Source: an uncultured Hyphomicrobiales bacterium (GTDB lineage Bacteria > Pseudomonadota > Alphaproteobacteria > Rhizobiales > Beijerinckiaceae). Taken from it: DNA of 64,000 nucleotides. The translations under genes were made by a program, and so were the position numbers. Shown one piece after another: positions 1 through 7,562 of the stretch; position 1 is the stretch's first letter; each line of letters starts with the position of its first letter. Location: assembly GCA_903824185.1 (NCBI GenBank), contig CAIJVU010000051.1:1-64000 (forward strand). The letters run 5' to 3'. The notes under the pieces were generated by a model, which was not told the origin of the DNA, ran no database searches, and saw nothing but the letters and a program-made list of their open reading frames with translations.

Positions 1-83
1 CGCGCGGTCGTGCCCGCAACAAAATGTTCAATCAATCGGTCTTGTTTATAAACGCTCAGACGGCTCTTGCGCATAGCACCCAT
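1..83 (-). CDS. IS1595-family transposase, N-terminal fragment
   Basis: The reading frame starts at ATG 83, or at a second ATG at 74, and runs off the left edge of the window. The visible peptide begins MGAMRKSRLSVYKQ and continues with a Leu-Ile-Glu-His-Phe-Val-Ala-Gly-Thr-Thr-Ala run. This matches the N-terminal zinc-finger-preceding segment of IS1595-type transposases as I remember it. Only 27 codons are visible, so whether the enzyme is intact cannot be judged. Confidence 0.55.
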   Translation of the reverse strand, partial: MGAMRKSRLSVYKQDRLIEHFVAGTTA

Positions 84-119
84 AATAACCCCTTTTCAGA
101 GTTATCTGGGACAGCCCCT
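1..119 (-). mobile_element. Right end of an IS1595-type insertion sequence (partial)
   Basis: Read on the minus strand, this stretch begins with an end resembling a terminal inverted repeat (GGGGCTGTCCCAGATAACT, about 119 down to 101). A transposase start follows 17 nt further in. The composition is GC-rich up to about position 119 and abruptly AT-rich beyond, which marks the junction with the interrupted gene. The left end and any target duplication lie outside the window. The family is assigned from the transposase N-terminus recalled from memory, not from a search. Confidence 0.6.
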
Positions 120-1224
120 AAAAATATTAATTGAAAGAGTAAATAATCAAATAAATGACAGGAACATGCTTGTAACCAATTCTCAAAATGAAAAAAATAT
201 TTTAATAAATGATATGTGGTGTTTTTTTCTGAATGAAAATAAAGAAAAAATCAACGAGTATATAAAAACAATTGATCAATTAAAAATTGATACTGATCGT
301 ATTAAGACTCAAATAACTACAAAAAAAGAGGAGCTCAATCAAATAATAACTAAAATTAATACATTTGAAAACAAAATTACAAACTCTATAAATGCTTTAA
401 ATGGAATAAATAAACTTCTTGAAAATTTTGGATTTACTAATTTCAAATTAGTAGAAGGTTCTGTAAAAGATACTTATAAAATTATTCGTGATGATAATAC
501 AAATGTGAATAACACACTTAGTGAAGGCGAAAAAACATTTATTACATTTTTGTATTTTTATTACTTACTGAAGGGGGATTTTTCTACTTCAAATATTTCA
601 AATGAAAGAATTATAGTTTTTGATGATCCTGTATCAAGCTTGGATAGTAATATTATATTTATTGTAAGTTGTTTGATTCGAGATTTAATTAAACAACTCA
701 AAAGCAAGAACCAACAAACCCCTATCAAACAAATTTTTATTTTAACGCATAACGTTTTTTTTCATAAAGAGGTCTCAACGGATATTAAATCAAATGATAG
801 TGATGTTAAATTTTGGGTAGTCCAAAAGGATAAAAATATTTCGAATATTGAATGCAAAGACAAAATGAACCCTATTAAAACATCCTATAATTTATTGTGG
901 GATGAAATTAAAAATCCCAACTCAAACTGTGCTACTCTTCAAAACTCTATGCGCAGAATTTTAGAATATTATTTTACATTTTTAGGAGACGAAGCACTAT
1001 ACGATACAATTAATAAACTTCCTTTGCATTATCAACAAGTTGCTAGATCGCTGATCCAATGGACTCATTCTGGATCTCATGGTTTATTAGATGATGTAAC
1101 TTATCAAGTATCTAATGACCGCGATCATTATTTGAGAATTTTTAAAAAAATCTTTATATTAGCTGGGCACAGCAGCCATTATGAAATGATGTATGGTGAA
1201 AAAATTGAAACTGCTCTTGAATAA
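119..1224 (+). pseudogene. AAA_13/RloC-like ATPase, 5'-truncated by IS insertion
   Basis: This is the C-terminal part of an SMC/ABC-like ATPase of the AAA_13 type, seen in anticodon nucleases (PrrC, RloC) and other phage-defence proteins. Visible parts are an N-terminal coiled-coil stretch, the ABC signature LSEGEKTF (about 517-540), Walker B with D-loop IVFDDPVSSLD (about 613-645), and the H-loop segment ILTHNVFF (about 739-762). No Walker A is present; it should lie upstream of the IS. The C-terminal domain has Arg-x3-Glu (946-966) followed 34 and 38 residues later by His, which resembles the Arg-Glu-His triad described for PrrC. An open frame extends back to an ATG at 67, but those first residues are IS sequence. 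GC content is far below that of all neighbours, so horizontal acquisition is likely. Confidence 0.65.
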
Positions 1225-1295
1225 AGGAATACATGCCTTTTAGGACTAATTTTATTATTTTTCTCAATATTTAATATTATACATTTCAATTTCTT

Positions 1296-1394
1296 CGGAG
1301 CGTCGCGGGAAGCAATCCAGAAAAAACAGCGCTCTTTGATGATGCGGCACAAAGGCATGGATGGCCGCGCGGCTTATCGCCGCTCGCCATGACG
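1296..1394. repeat. Dispersed palindromic repeat, copy 1 (two arms)
   Basis: The left arm (1296-1320) ends in CGGGAAGCAATCCAG. The right arm (1359-1394) reads as a diverged inverse copy ending in CGCTCGCCATGACG. The pattern of a CGTCATTGCGA end and an AAGCAATCCAG end is a common REP/MITE-like repeat in several alphaproteobacterial genomes. It shares a 23-base identical stretch with copy 2 downstream. Confidence 0.5.
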
Positions 1395-1445
1395 CAAATG
1401 AAATTGAACGGATAAGACCAACTCTTCATGCCACACTCCCCCCCG

Positions 1446-1487
1446 CGTCATTGCGACCGCATGCGAAGCGGGCGGGAAGCAATCCAG
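1446..1487. repeat. Dispersed palindromic repeat, copy 2
   Basis: The element starts CGTCATTGCGACCGCATGCG and ends GGGAAGCAATCCAG. The same final stretch and the A-rich run after it occur in copy 1, about 165 bases upstream. This is a half-element with only one arm. Confidence 0.5.
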
Positions 1488-1689
1488 AAAAAACAAACGC
1501 AGATGATGTTTTTTTCTGAACCGCAAAGCGATCAAAAACAGCCCTTTTGAAGGCCGTAAGAATGCTTCAAAACTGCCGCAGAATGCGTGATCAGGCAGTG
1601 ATTTAGCCCCAAAAAGTATTGGTTTTGCAAATAAATCCGGTTTTTCTTGGTTTCACAGCCTTTGAACGCCCGATTTTCCTTTAATCCCC

Positions 1690-1718
1690 TTGTATTTTGG
1701 TCACAATCTCCACATATT
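1690..1718 (+). promoter_or_regulatory. Putative sigma-70-type promoter of the BI-1 gene
   Basis: A TTGTAT hexamer and a CATATT hexamer are separated by 17 bases. Transcription would begin near 1725, leaving a leader of about 38 bases before the start codon. This is a motif match only. Confidence 0.35.
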
Positions 1719-1762
1719 CTCCCTAAGACCGCCGATGGGGCGGGGAGGACTCATAAGGGAAA

Positions 1763-2542
1763 ATGTCTATGACAGATTTCAATCAAAACGGTTCATCACC
1801 TTGGGGTGCGGCCAGCATGCCCCTGTCGCAGGCTGACTATGACCAAGGTCTGCGCACTTATATGCTGGGCATTTACAATCATATGACACTCGCACTCGGC
1901 ATTTCGGGCCTGGTCGCTTGGGGTGTGAATATGGCCACCGCTGAAATGGTCAATGGCAAATTGGTGGGCCTGACTCCCTTGGGTCAGATGCTCTATATGA
2001 GCCCGATCAAATGGCTCGTGATGCTGGCGCCGCTGGCCTTTGTCATGGTGTTGTCATTCCGCTTCGAGCGCATGAGCTATACAAGCCTGCTTGGAACATT
2101 CTGGGCCTTTGCGGCCACCATGGGCCTGTCGCTGTCATCCATTCTGATCGTCTACACCCATTCAAGCGTGTTGCATGTGTTTGCCATCACCTCTTTGATG
2201 TTTGCCGGCACCTCGCTTTATGGCTACACGACCAAGCGCTCGCTCTCGGCCTTTGGCGGTTTTCTGGTGATGGGTCTGATCGGCCTGATGATCGCCAGCA
2301 TCGTCAATATCTTCATGCAAAGCTCGGCCTTCCAATTCGCCATCAGCGTTTTGGGCGTGCTGATTTTTGCGGGCCTGACCGCTTGGGATACACAGCGCCT
2401 GAAAGAGGATTATGACTCGATCGCTTACGAGCAGTCGCTGGTCGCCAAATATTCGGTGATGGGCGCTTTGACCCTCTATCTCGACTTCATCAACATGTTC
2501 CAGTTTTTGCTGTCTCTGCTGGGACAACGCAACAACGACTAA
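1763..2542 (+). CDS. BAX inhibitor-1/YccA-family membrane protein
   Basis: The product is a 259-residue integral membrane protein of the Bax inhibitor-1 (YbhL/TMBIM) family, members of which act as pH-sensitive calcium leak channels. Seven hydrophobic segments can be traced, at roughly 38-60, 80-98, 108-128, 134-155, 160-183, 190-208 and 228-255. The C-terminal half carries the family Asp-rich loop DTQRLKEDYD and the typical ending GALTLYLDFINMFQFLLSLLG. The chosen ATG follows AAGGGAAA; a second ATG two codons later is an alternative. The gene stands alone, with its own promoter and a strong terminator. The family is clear from sequence; the channel function is inferred from relatives. Confidence 0.9.
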   Translation: MSMTDFNQNGSSPWGAASMPLSQADYDQGLRTYMLGIYNHMTLALGISGLVAWGVNMATAEMVNGKLVGLTPLGQMLYMSPIKWLVMLAPLAFVMVLSFRFERMSYTSLLGTFWAFAATMGLSLSSILIVYTHSSVLHVFAITSLMFAGTSLYGYTTKRSLSAFGGFLVMGLIGLMIASIVNIFMQSSAFQFAISVLGVLIFAGLTAWDTQRLKEDYDSIAYEQSLVAKYSVMGALTLYLDFINMFQFLLSLLGQRNND

Positions 2543-2574
2543 CAAGATGAACCAGAGACCCCTCGGATAAGACC

Positions 2575-2604
2575 AAAAGCCCCGCCTGTGCGGGGCTTTT
2601 TTTG
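2575..2604 (+). terminator. Intrinsic terminator after the BI-1 gene
   Basis: A 10-bp stem AAAAGCCCCG / CGGGGCTTTT with a 6-base loop is followed by a run of T. It lies 33 bases after the BI-1 stop codon. Confidence 0.9.
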
Positions 2605-2667
2605 TCTATCCTGACGGTGTTAACCTCTATCCCAAGGGTTTGTTACGCCCTATCCGGATTGGTCCAT

Positions 2668-3084
2668 TCAGGTCACAAGCCGCACGGGCTTATCGAAAAA
2701 CCGCAAGACCCGCTCTAGATCATGCCCGCGTTTGAGCGCCTGCCCCATGCTGCCGCGAAGCGTATATTGGCCTTGCATCCGCGCATATTTGGGCATTTTT
2801 TCAAGCCGGAAAACCGGCACTTCATTGGCCCGCTTAAACACGGAAAACACAGCCAAATCAGGCAGAAAATCCATGGCATAATCCCGCCATTCGCCCGATG
2901 CGACCTGCCGGCCATACAGCTGCATCAAGGCACGCAATTCATGCCGGTCAAAGGCTGTCACCCCTGTTGCGGGGACTGAGGAATTGTTTTGATGTGTCAA
3001 GGGTTTGCTTGAAAAACCGGTCTCAGAAACCAGTGTCAGAAAGGCGTTGGTTTTTTGCATTTCCGTCATCAAGCGACCCGTCAT
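2668..3084 (-). CDS. DUF2794 family protein
   Basis: The product is a small alphaproteobacterial protein of unknown function, family DUF2794. The conserved core runs from about residue 45 to the end (FDRHELRALMQLYGRQVASG, then WRDYAMDFL, AVFSVFKRANEVP, KRGHDLERVLRFFDKP). The N-terminal 40 residues are low in conservation. The open frame extends back to 3204, but ATG 3084 gives 138 residues, and ATGs at 3069 and 3060 would also leave the domain intact. The longer form would run through the promoter region of the small RNA on the other strand, so I prefer a short start. No catalytic motif is visible. Confidence 0.8.
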   Translation of the reverse strand: MTGRLMTEMQKTNAFLTLVSETGFSSKPLTHQNNSSVPATGVTAFDRHELRALMQLYGRQVASGEWRDYAMDFLPDLAVFSVFKRANEVPVFRLEKMPKYARMQGQYTLRGSMGQALKRGHDLERVLRFFDKPVRLVT

Positions 3085-3172
3085 TTTTGGTTGATCTTGA
3101 GGAGAATGATGCCCTGAGACGTGGCATCCGACAAGTGGGGTCAAATGATCATGATTTTGCCTTGATCTGGCC

Positions 3173-3200
3173 CTGACATCGCCCCACTGCCCTGCATAAT
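3173..3200 (+). promoter_or_regulatory. Strong promoter motif for the small RNA at 3206
   Basis: CTGACA (3173-3178) and CATAAT (3195-3200) are each five of six matches to the sigma-70 consensus, with a 16-base spacer. No protein gene follows on this strand. A structured stretch with an intrinsic terminator does. Confidence 0.5.
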
Positions 3201-3205
3201 CCACC

Positions 3206-3344
3206 CTGTTGCCGTGGACCCGACTCTCGCTGACCGGTCCAGTCCCCCCAACGCCGGGGCTGAGGGTCGGGTCTCATCTGCTTCCGAGGGGTCGAAAGGC
3301 TCCAATCCCCCCCTTGGCCGGTCGTTTTGATCGGCCATTTTTTT
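3206..3344 (+). ncRNA. Candidate structured small RNA, family unknown
   Basis: This is a stretch of about 139 nt on the plus strand between two minus-strand genes. A near-consensus promoter ends at 3200. Hairpin 1 is a 12-bp stem (3217-3228 with 3262-3273, one G-U pair) holding an inner CCCC/GGGG stem. A weaker helix follows (3287-3291 with 3310-3314). An 8-bp terminator hairpin (3316-3323 with 3329-3336) then runs into seven T. Two C-runs (3244-3249 and 3307-3313) fall partly in loops. It does not show the GGAAGCAG core context of 4.5S RNA, nor tmRNA or RNase P signatures. The opposite strand has an open frame of 65 codons (3141-3338) with no ribosome-binding site, so a coding origin of the structure cannot be fully excluded. 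Confidence 0.5.
3316..3344 (+). terminator. Intrinsic terminator of the small RNA
   Basis: The stem GGCCGGTC / GATCGGCC has a 5-base loop GTTTT and is followed by A and seven T. There is no T-run on the opposite strand, so it works for plus-strand transcription only, where no protein gene precedes it. Confidence 0.75.
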
Positions 3345-3360
3345 GTTGAAACAGAAGCGC

Positions 3361-3984
3361 TTAGGCGGGATCGCGGGCTTGAAAATGGTAAGCCAGATTG
3401 GGCCGCATATCGACCGCCGACGCCATCCGGTTTGACATATTGTAAAAGGACGCCACGGCCGCCAGATCCCAGATATCGGCATCCGAAAACCCCGCTGCCC
3501 GCAAGGCCTGCCTGTCAGCCTCGATAATCTCGGCGGAGGCGCGGGTCATTTTCACCGCAAAAGCCAGCATGGCCTGATGGCGCTCGGACAGATCCGCCGC
3601 CCGCCAATTCATCACCAATAAGTCGCCCAAAACAGGGTCGCCAGACAGTTGCCGCACCGCCGCGCCATGGGCGGTCAGGCAATAAAAACACTTGTTTTCA
3701 GACGACACCACCACCGCGATCATCTCGCGTTCCAATTTGCTCAAGCCCGAAGGGGCAAGCATGAGGTCGTTATAGAGCGTTGAAAAAGCTGCCAATTTTG
3801 CATCATGATGCGCATAGGATGAGAGCACATTCGGGATAAAGCCGATTTTCTCCTCGCATTTATCAAACAGGCCCTGCATGTCCTGCGACAATTCCGCCCG
3901 CGGCAAATCGAGCGCCATGACACGCTGATCATGATCCTGACGGTGCGGGGTCTCCCCCACGGGCTTTTTCATTTTTTGTGACAT
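3361..3984 (-). CDS. Peroxidase-related enzyme, AhpD/CMD-like
   Basis: This 207-residue protein belongs to the alkylhydroperoxidase/carboxymuconolactone-decarboxylase-like group annotated as uncharacterised peroxidase-related enzymes. The diagnostic redox motif C99-F-Y-C102-x3-H106 lies in a helical segment after EREMIAVVVSSENK. The N-terminal 30 residues are variable, and the conserved part begins at IGFIPNVLSSYA. Such proteins are thought to reduce peroxides with the CxxC pair and His as proton relay. The ATG lies downstream of a weak AGGGAG-like signal. It is followed, about 23 bases before its upstream neighbour's stop, by no other gene and probably forms a unit with the ABC1 kinase and PepF genes on the same strand. 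Confidence 0.85.
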   Translation of the reverse strand: MSQKMKKPVGETPHRQDHDQRVMALDLPRAELSQDMQGLFDKCEEKIGFIPNVLSSYAHHDAKLAAFSTLYNDLMLAPSGLSKLEREMIAVVVSSENKCFYCLTAHGAAVRQLSGDPVLGDLLVMNWRAADLSERHQAMLAFAVKMTRASAEIIEADRQALRAAGFSDADIWDLAAVASFYNMSNRMASAVDMRPNLAYHFQARDPA

Positions 3985-4039
3985 GGACAGAGCGCTCCCT
4001 TCAATCCGTGCTCCAAACTGGGCCGCGCCTGCTCCGCGG

Positions 4040-5401
4040 TCAAGCCTCTTTCAGACCGGCTTTGACAAGCGCCCCCTGTTGGCGCCCGGCAACAGCCTCC
4101 AGTGAAAATCCGGCCATGGCTTCTTCAAACAGCCTGTGGAAATTCATTTCGGCCTGTAAATGCAGGAAGACGCCCCCCAGACCAATCGCTGCGCGGTCCA
4201 TAAAAACAAATTCCTGCGGAACCCTGACAGGGCCTTTTTCTTTCAAGGCTTTATGGACCGTAAACGCCTCTTTGCGGCCATAGGCCGCAGGGCTCACGCC
4301 ATCGGCAACCGTGCGCACCCGATCATCCAACAACGGTGCGTAAATAAAGCGGGCCCAGATATTCAAGACATCGATCAAGTCCCGTGTCAGGCCCTTAAAG
4401 CCCCAGACTTCATAGGCATGCACCACCTGTTCGGGCCGATTCTCCAATAAACCGCGATAAAGATCCACAACGCCGCCCACAAAAGAGGGCGGGAAAATGC
4501 GGATACACCCGTAATCGAGCAAATTGATGCCCGCAGGCTGATCGCCGTCCAGAAAAACGGTATAATTGCCCAGATGCGGATCCCCATGGATCACACCATA
4601 CTGGCTAAAGGGCCACCACCAGGCCCGAAACATGGCTTCGGCAATCGTATTGCGTGCGGACAATGAATGGTCTTTAAAGGTCAAAAGTTTTTGCCCTTCA
4701 AGCCATGACAGGCTGAGCAAGCGGTCCGTGGATAAATCCTCGTGAACGGCAGGGACGCGAACCAAGGGCTGATCGTGAAGAATGGCGCCATAAAGCCGCG
4801 CATGCGCCGCTTCCCGCCGGTAATCAAGCTCCTCGCGGACACGATCGGCGATTTCTTTGAAAATTTCACTCGTATCGACAGCCCGATCCATCGTGCGATG
4901 CAGGGCAAATAAAAGCTGCAACTGTTTGAGATCCGCTTCCACCGCCGACTGCATATCCGGATATTGCAGCTTGCACGCCAGAGCCTGCCCCGCAAAGGTT
5001 TGCGCTTGATGCACCTGCCCCAATGAGGCGGCCGCTGAGGGTTTCAAATCAAAGGCCGCAAAGCGTGACTGCCAGTCAGGCCCCAATTCGGCTTGCATCC
5101 GCCGCTTCACAAAAGCCGCCCCCATGGGCGGCGCATCGCTTTGCAGTTTTTGCAATTCTTCCGCATATTCGGGCGGCAAAAGATCAGGAATGGTAGCGAC
5201 CAACTGCGCCACCTTCATCAATGGGCCCTTCAACCCGCCCAAAGCCTGTGTCAGGGCCACGGCATTGGAACGATCGCCCAAGGCAACACCGAACAGTTTG
5301 GCCCCCGTCATGCGGGCGGCCACACCACCAACCTGCGCCCCCACACGCGCATAGCGGCTGGCGCGGGCTGAAAATCGATTGCTTTCTTGATCGTCGGCCA
5401 T
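4040..5401 (-). CDS. ABC1 (AarF/UbiB-like) atypical kinase
   Basis: The product is a 453-residue protein of the ABC1/ADCK/UbiB family, membrane-associated atypical kinases/ATPases usually linked to quinone or lipid metabolism. The family signature helix appears as LMKVAQLVATIPDLLPPEYA, where K63-V-A-Q66 is a variant of the usual KxGQ. The catalytic loop is HGDPHLGN (272-279) and the metal-binding DYG begins at D296. There is no C-terminal transmembrane pair as in UbiB, so this resembles the soluble ABC1 group. The open frame reaches back to a TTG at 5443, but ATG 5401 follows CAGGAC and fits the family N-terminus (ADDQESNRFSARASRYARVG). It lies 39 bases after pepF, likely co-transcribed with it. 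Confidence 0.88.
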   Translation of the reverse strand: MADDQESNRFSARASRYARVGAQVGGVAARMTGAKLFGVALGDRSNAVALTQALGGLKGPLMKVAQLVATIPDLLPPEYAEELQKLQSDAPPMGAAFVKRRMQAELGPDWQSRFAAFDLKPSAAASLGQVHQAQTFAGQALACKLQYPDMQSAVEADLKQLQLLFALHRTMDRAVDTSEIFKEIADRVREELDYRREAAHARLYGAILHDQPLVRVPAVHEDLSTDRLLSLSWLEGQKLLTFKDHSLSARNTIAEAMFRAWWWPFSQYGVIHGDPHLGNYTVFLDGDQPAGINLLDYGCIRIFPPSFVGGVVDLYRGLLENRPEQVVHAYEVWGFKGLTRDLIDVLNIWARFIYAPLLDDRVRTVADGVSPAAYGRKEAFTVHKALKEKGPVRVPQEFVFMDRAAIGLGGVFLHLQAEMNFHRLFEEAMAGFSLEAVAGRQQGALVKAGLKEA

Positions 5402-5439
5402 ACGGGTCCTGACTTTTGTTGTAAGAGGATGGGGGTCTA

Positions 5440-7320
5440 TCAATCCATGGTTTCAAGTTCGGCAATCATGCCCTCGATGACGCCAAGACCGATTTGCCAG
5501 AAGGCGGGATCGCGCGCATCAAGACCAAATGGAGCCAGCAATTCGGAATGATGTTTCGTGCCCCCTGCCGACAGCATGGCAAAATAGCGGTCCACAAAAC
5601 CATCCGATGCCTTTTCATAGACACCGTAAAGCGAATTCACCAGACAATCGCCAAAGGCATAGGCATAGACATAAAATGGCGAGTGGATGAAATGCGGAAT
5701 ATAGGTCCAGAAAGTTTCATAGCCTTCCCCAATGCGGATTGCTGGCCCAAGGCTTTCTTTTTGAACATCAAGCCAGATCGCACCAATATCATCCGAGGTC
5801 AGCTCCCCCTCCTGACGCTTCAAATGCAATTGGCGTTCAAAGGTATAAAAAGCGATTTGCCGGACAACCGTATTGATCATGTCCTCCACCTTGCCCGCCA
5901 GCATGGCTTTGCGCGCCAGCGGATCATGGGTTTGTGACAGCAAAGAACGGAAGGTCAGCATTTCACCAAAGACCGAAGCCGTTTCCGCCAAAGTCAAAGG
6001 AGTGGGGGCCATCAAGGCCCCATTGGGTGCCGCCAGCAATTGATGCACGCCATGCCCCAATTCATGCGCCAAGGTCATGACATCGCGCGGTTTGCCCTGA
6101 TAATTCACCAAGACATAGGGATGGGCGGAGGGAACGGTTGGATGAGCGAAGGCTCCGGGTGCCTTGCCCGCACGCACGGGGGCATCAATCCAGCGCTCAT
6201 CGAAAAAGCGGGCGGCGAGACGCGACATTTCGGGTGAAAAGGTCTCATAGGCTGACAAGACGGTTTTGCGCGCTTCATCCCATGGGATGGTGCGCTGCTC
6301 GACCTTGGGCAAAGGCGCATTCCGGTCCCAGTGATTGAGTTGGTCCACACCGAACCAGCGCGCCTTCAACGTGTAATAGCGGTGTGACAAACGCGGATAG
6401 GCGGCCCTGACCGCTTCAACCATGGCATCCACCACGTCGCGCTCGACACGGTTGGACAAATGCCGCGCATCGGCAACATCTTTAAAGCCGCGCCATGTAT
6501 CCGAAATTTCCTTGTCTTTGGCCAAGGTATTGCTGATCAAGGTGAAAATTCGCAGATTTTCCTTGAATGTTTTTGCCAAAGCATCGGAGGCCTGTTTGCG
6601 GACATGTCCGTCACTGTCCTGCAATTTGTTCAGCACAGCCTCGATGGTCAGCTGCTCGTCGCCAAATGAAAACCGTAAGGATGATATGGTCTCGTCAAAC
6701 AATCGGTTCCAGGCAGAGCGGCCTGTGGCCGCTTTTTCATGGAATAATTTTTCCAGCGCATCATCAAGCTGATAGGGTTTTTCCAGCCGAATATCTTCGA
6801 GCCATGGACGGTAGTGGTTCAAAGGTGCTTTGAGGGCGAGTGCATCTAGTTTTTGATCATCAAGCCGGTTCAATTCCAATGAAAAGAACAACAAGTCCGT
6901 GGAGATCCGCGTCAGGGCGTCTTGAGTATCACCGTAAAATTTGGCTTTGACGGGATCGGTTGTGTCGCCCGAATAGACCAGACCTGCATAAGAAATGATG
7001 CGGCCTAACACGTCATCAATGGCCTCGTAGCGCGCAATGGCCCGATGCAATTCCTGATTGGCATCCGGCCTGTCCAACAAGGCAACGAGCTTCCCCTGAT
7101 AATCAGCGGCAAAATCCTTGGCCGCATGGGTTGCCTTTTCAAGGTCGGCTTTAAACTCCGGCGCCTCAAGGCCTTGATAAAGATCAGCCAAATTCCATTC
7201 CGGCAGAAGACCCAAATCAGCCTGTTGTTTGGACGAAGCCTGTGCCAGATCCGACATCCGCAAAATGGCAGCCGAAAAATCAGAAGGTGAGGCTAGCTGA
7301 GAATAAATCATGCGCTTCAT
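5440..7320 (-). CDS. pepF: M3-family oligoendopeptidase F
   Basis: This is a cytoplasmic zinc metallopeptidase of family M3B that cleaves oligopeptides. The zinc motif H419-E-L-G-H423 sits in MTLAHELGHGVHQLL, with the downstream zinc Glu in the ETASVFGEMLTF segment. The rest covers the PepF N-terminal helical region and the C-terminal M3 catalytic half (SPFYVYAYAFGDCLVNSLY). The frame is open from ATG 7374; ATG 7320 (MKRMIYSQLAS) has an AGGA upstream and gives 626 residues, close to family size. It is divergent from the regulator gene at 7563 and upstream of the ABC1 kinase. Confidence 0.92.
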   Translation of the reverse strand: MKRMIYSQLASPSDFSAAILRMSDLAQASSKQQADLGLLPEWNLADLYQGLEAPEFKADLEKATHAAKDFAADYQGKLVALLDRPDANQELHRAIARYEAIDDVLGRIISYAGLVYSGDTTDPVKAKFYGDTQDALTRISTDLLFFSLELNRLDDQKLDALALKAPLNHYRPWLEDIRLEKPYQLDDALEKLFHEKAATGRSAWNRLFDETISSLRFSFGDEQLTIEAVLNKLQDSDGHVRKQASDALAKTFKENLRIFTLISNTLAKDKEISDTWRGFKDVADARHLSNRVERDVVDAMVEAVRAAYPRLSHRYYTLKARWFGVDQLNHWDRNAPLPKVEQRTIPWDEARKTVLSAYETFSPEMSRLAARFFDERWIDAPVRAGKAPGAFAHPTVPSAHPYVLVNYQGKPRDVMTLAHELGHGVHQLLAAPNGALMAPTPLTLAETASVFGEMLTFRSLLSQTHDPLARKAMLAGKVEDMINTVVRQIAFYTFERQLHLKRQEGELTSDDIGAIWLDVQKESLGPAIRIGEGYETFWTYIPHFIHSPFYVYAYAFGDCLVNSLYGVYEKASDGFVDRYFAMLSAGGTKHHSELLAPFGLDARDPAFWQIGLGVIEGMIAELETMD

Positions 7321-7562
7321 ATTGTTTCGCGTCCTTGAACAGGAAAAACAGTCTGTTTTCGTGGATAGACCCATGTGATGGCTTTGTTATGGACGAGGCG
7401 CAAGCGCGGATCAACTTTTCAAAAAAATTATTCGTTATTCCGCTTTTCAACCCAAAAAAGCAGCCCTCGTTAAAGCCCCGTTTACGTTCCTGCATCAAGG
7501 TGGCCTGCGATTCTCTCCAACCGGACCGGATCTCACTCATCCGTTCAGGAAGCAAAAACCGT

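Larger units (their letters stand above)
1225..1762. other. Non-coding interval with dispersed repeats and a promoter
   Basis: The first 60 bases continue the AT-rich character of the upstream gene. From about 1290 the composition returns to that of the chromosome. The interval holds two copies of a dispersed palindromic repeat and a putative promoter close to the next gene. I see no convincing reading frame or tRNA here. Confidence 0.6.

Noticed and set aside
67-118. ATG at 67 as true start of the AT-rich ATPase
   Set aside because: The first 17 codons read through the end of the insertion sequence; the frame being open across the junction seems to be chance.
2162-2545. Long minus-strand frame inside the BI-1 gene and similar long antisense frames across the window
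   Set aside because: They mirror codon bias of the real genes on the other strand and show no family motifs.
3141-3338. A 65-codon minus-strand frame beginning MADQNDRPRGG
   Set aside because: It looks somewhat protein-like but has no ribosome site, uses several rare codons, and lies exactly opposite the structured plus-strand candidate RNA. Left as an alternative reading only.
3206-3344. 4.5S (SRP), tmRNA, RNase P or 6S RNA
   Set aside because: The conserved 4.5S GGUCCGGAAGGAAGCAGCC core and the tmRNA and RNase P signatures are absent on both strands; the shape does not give an obvious 6S central bubble.
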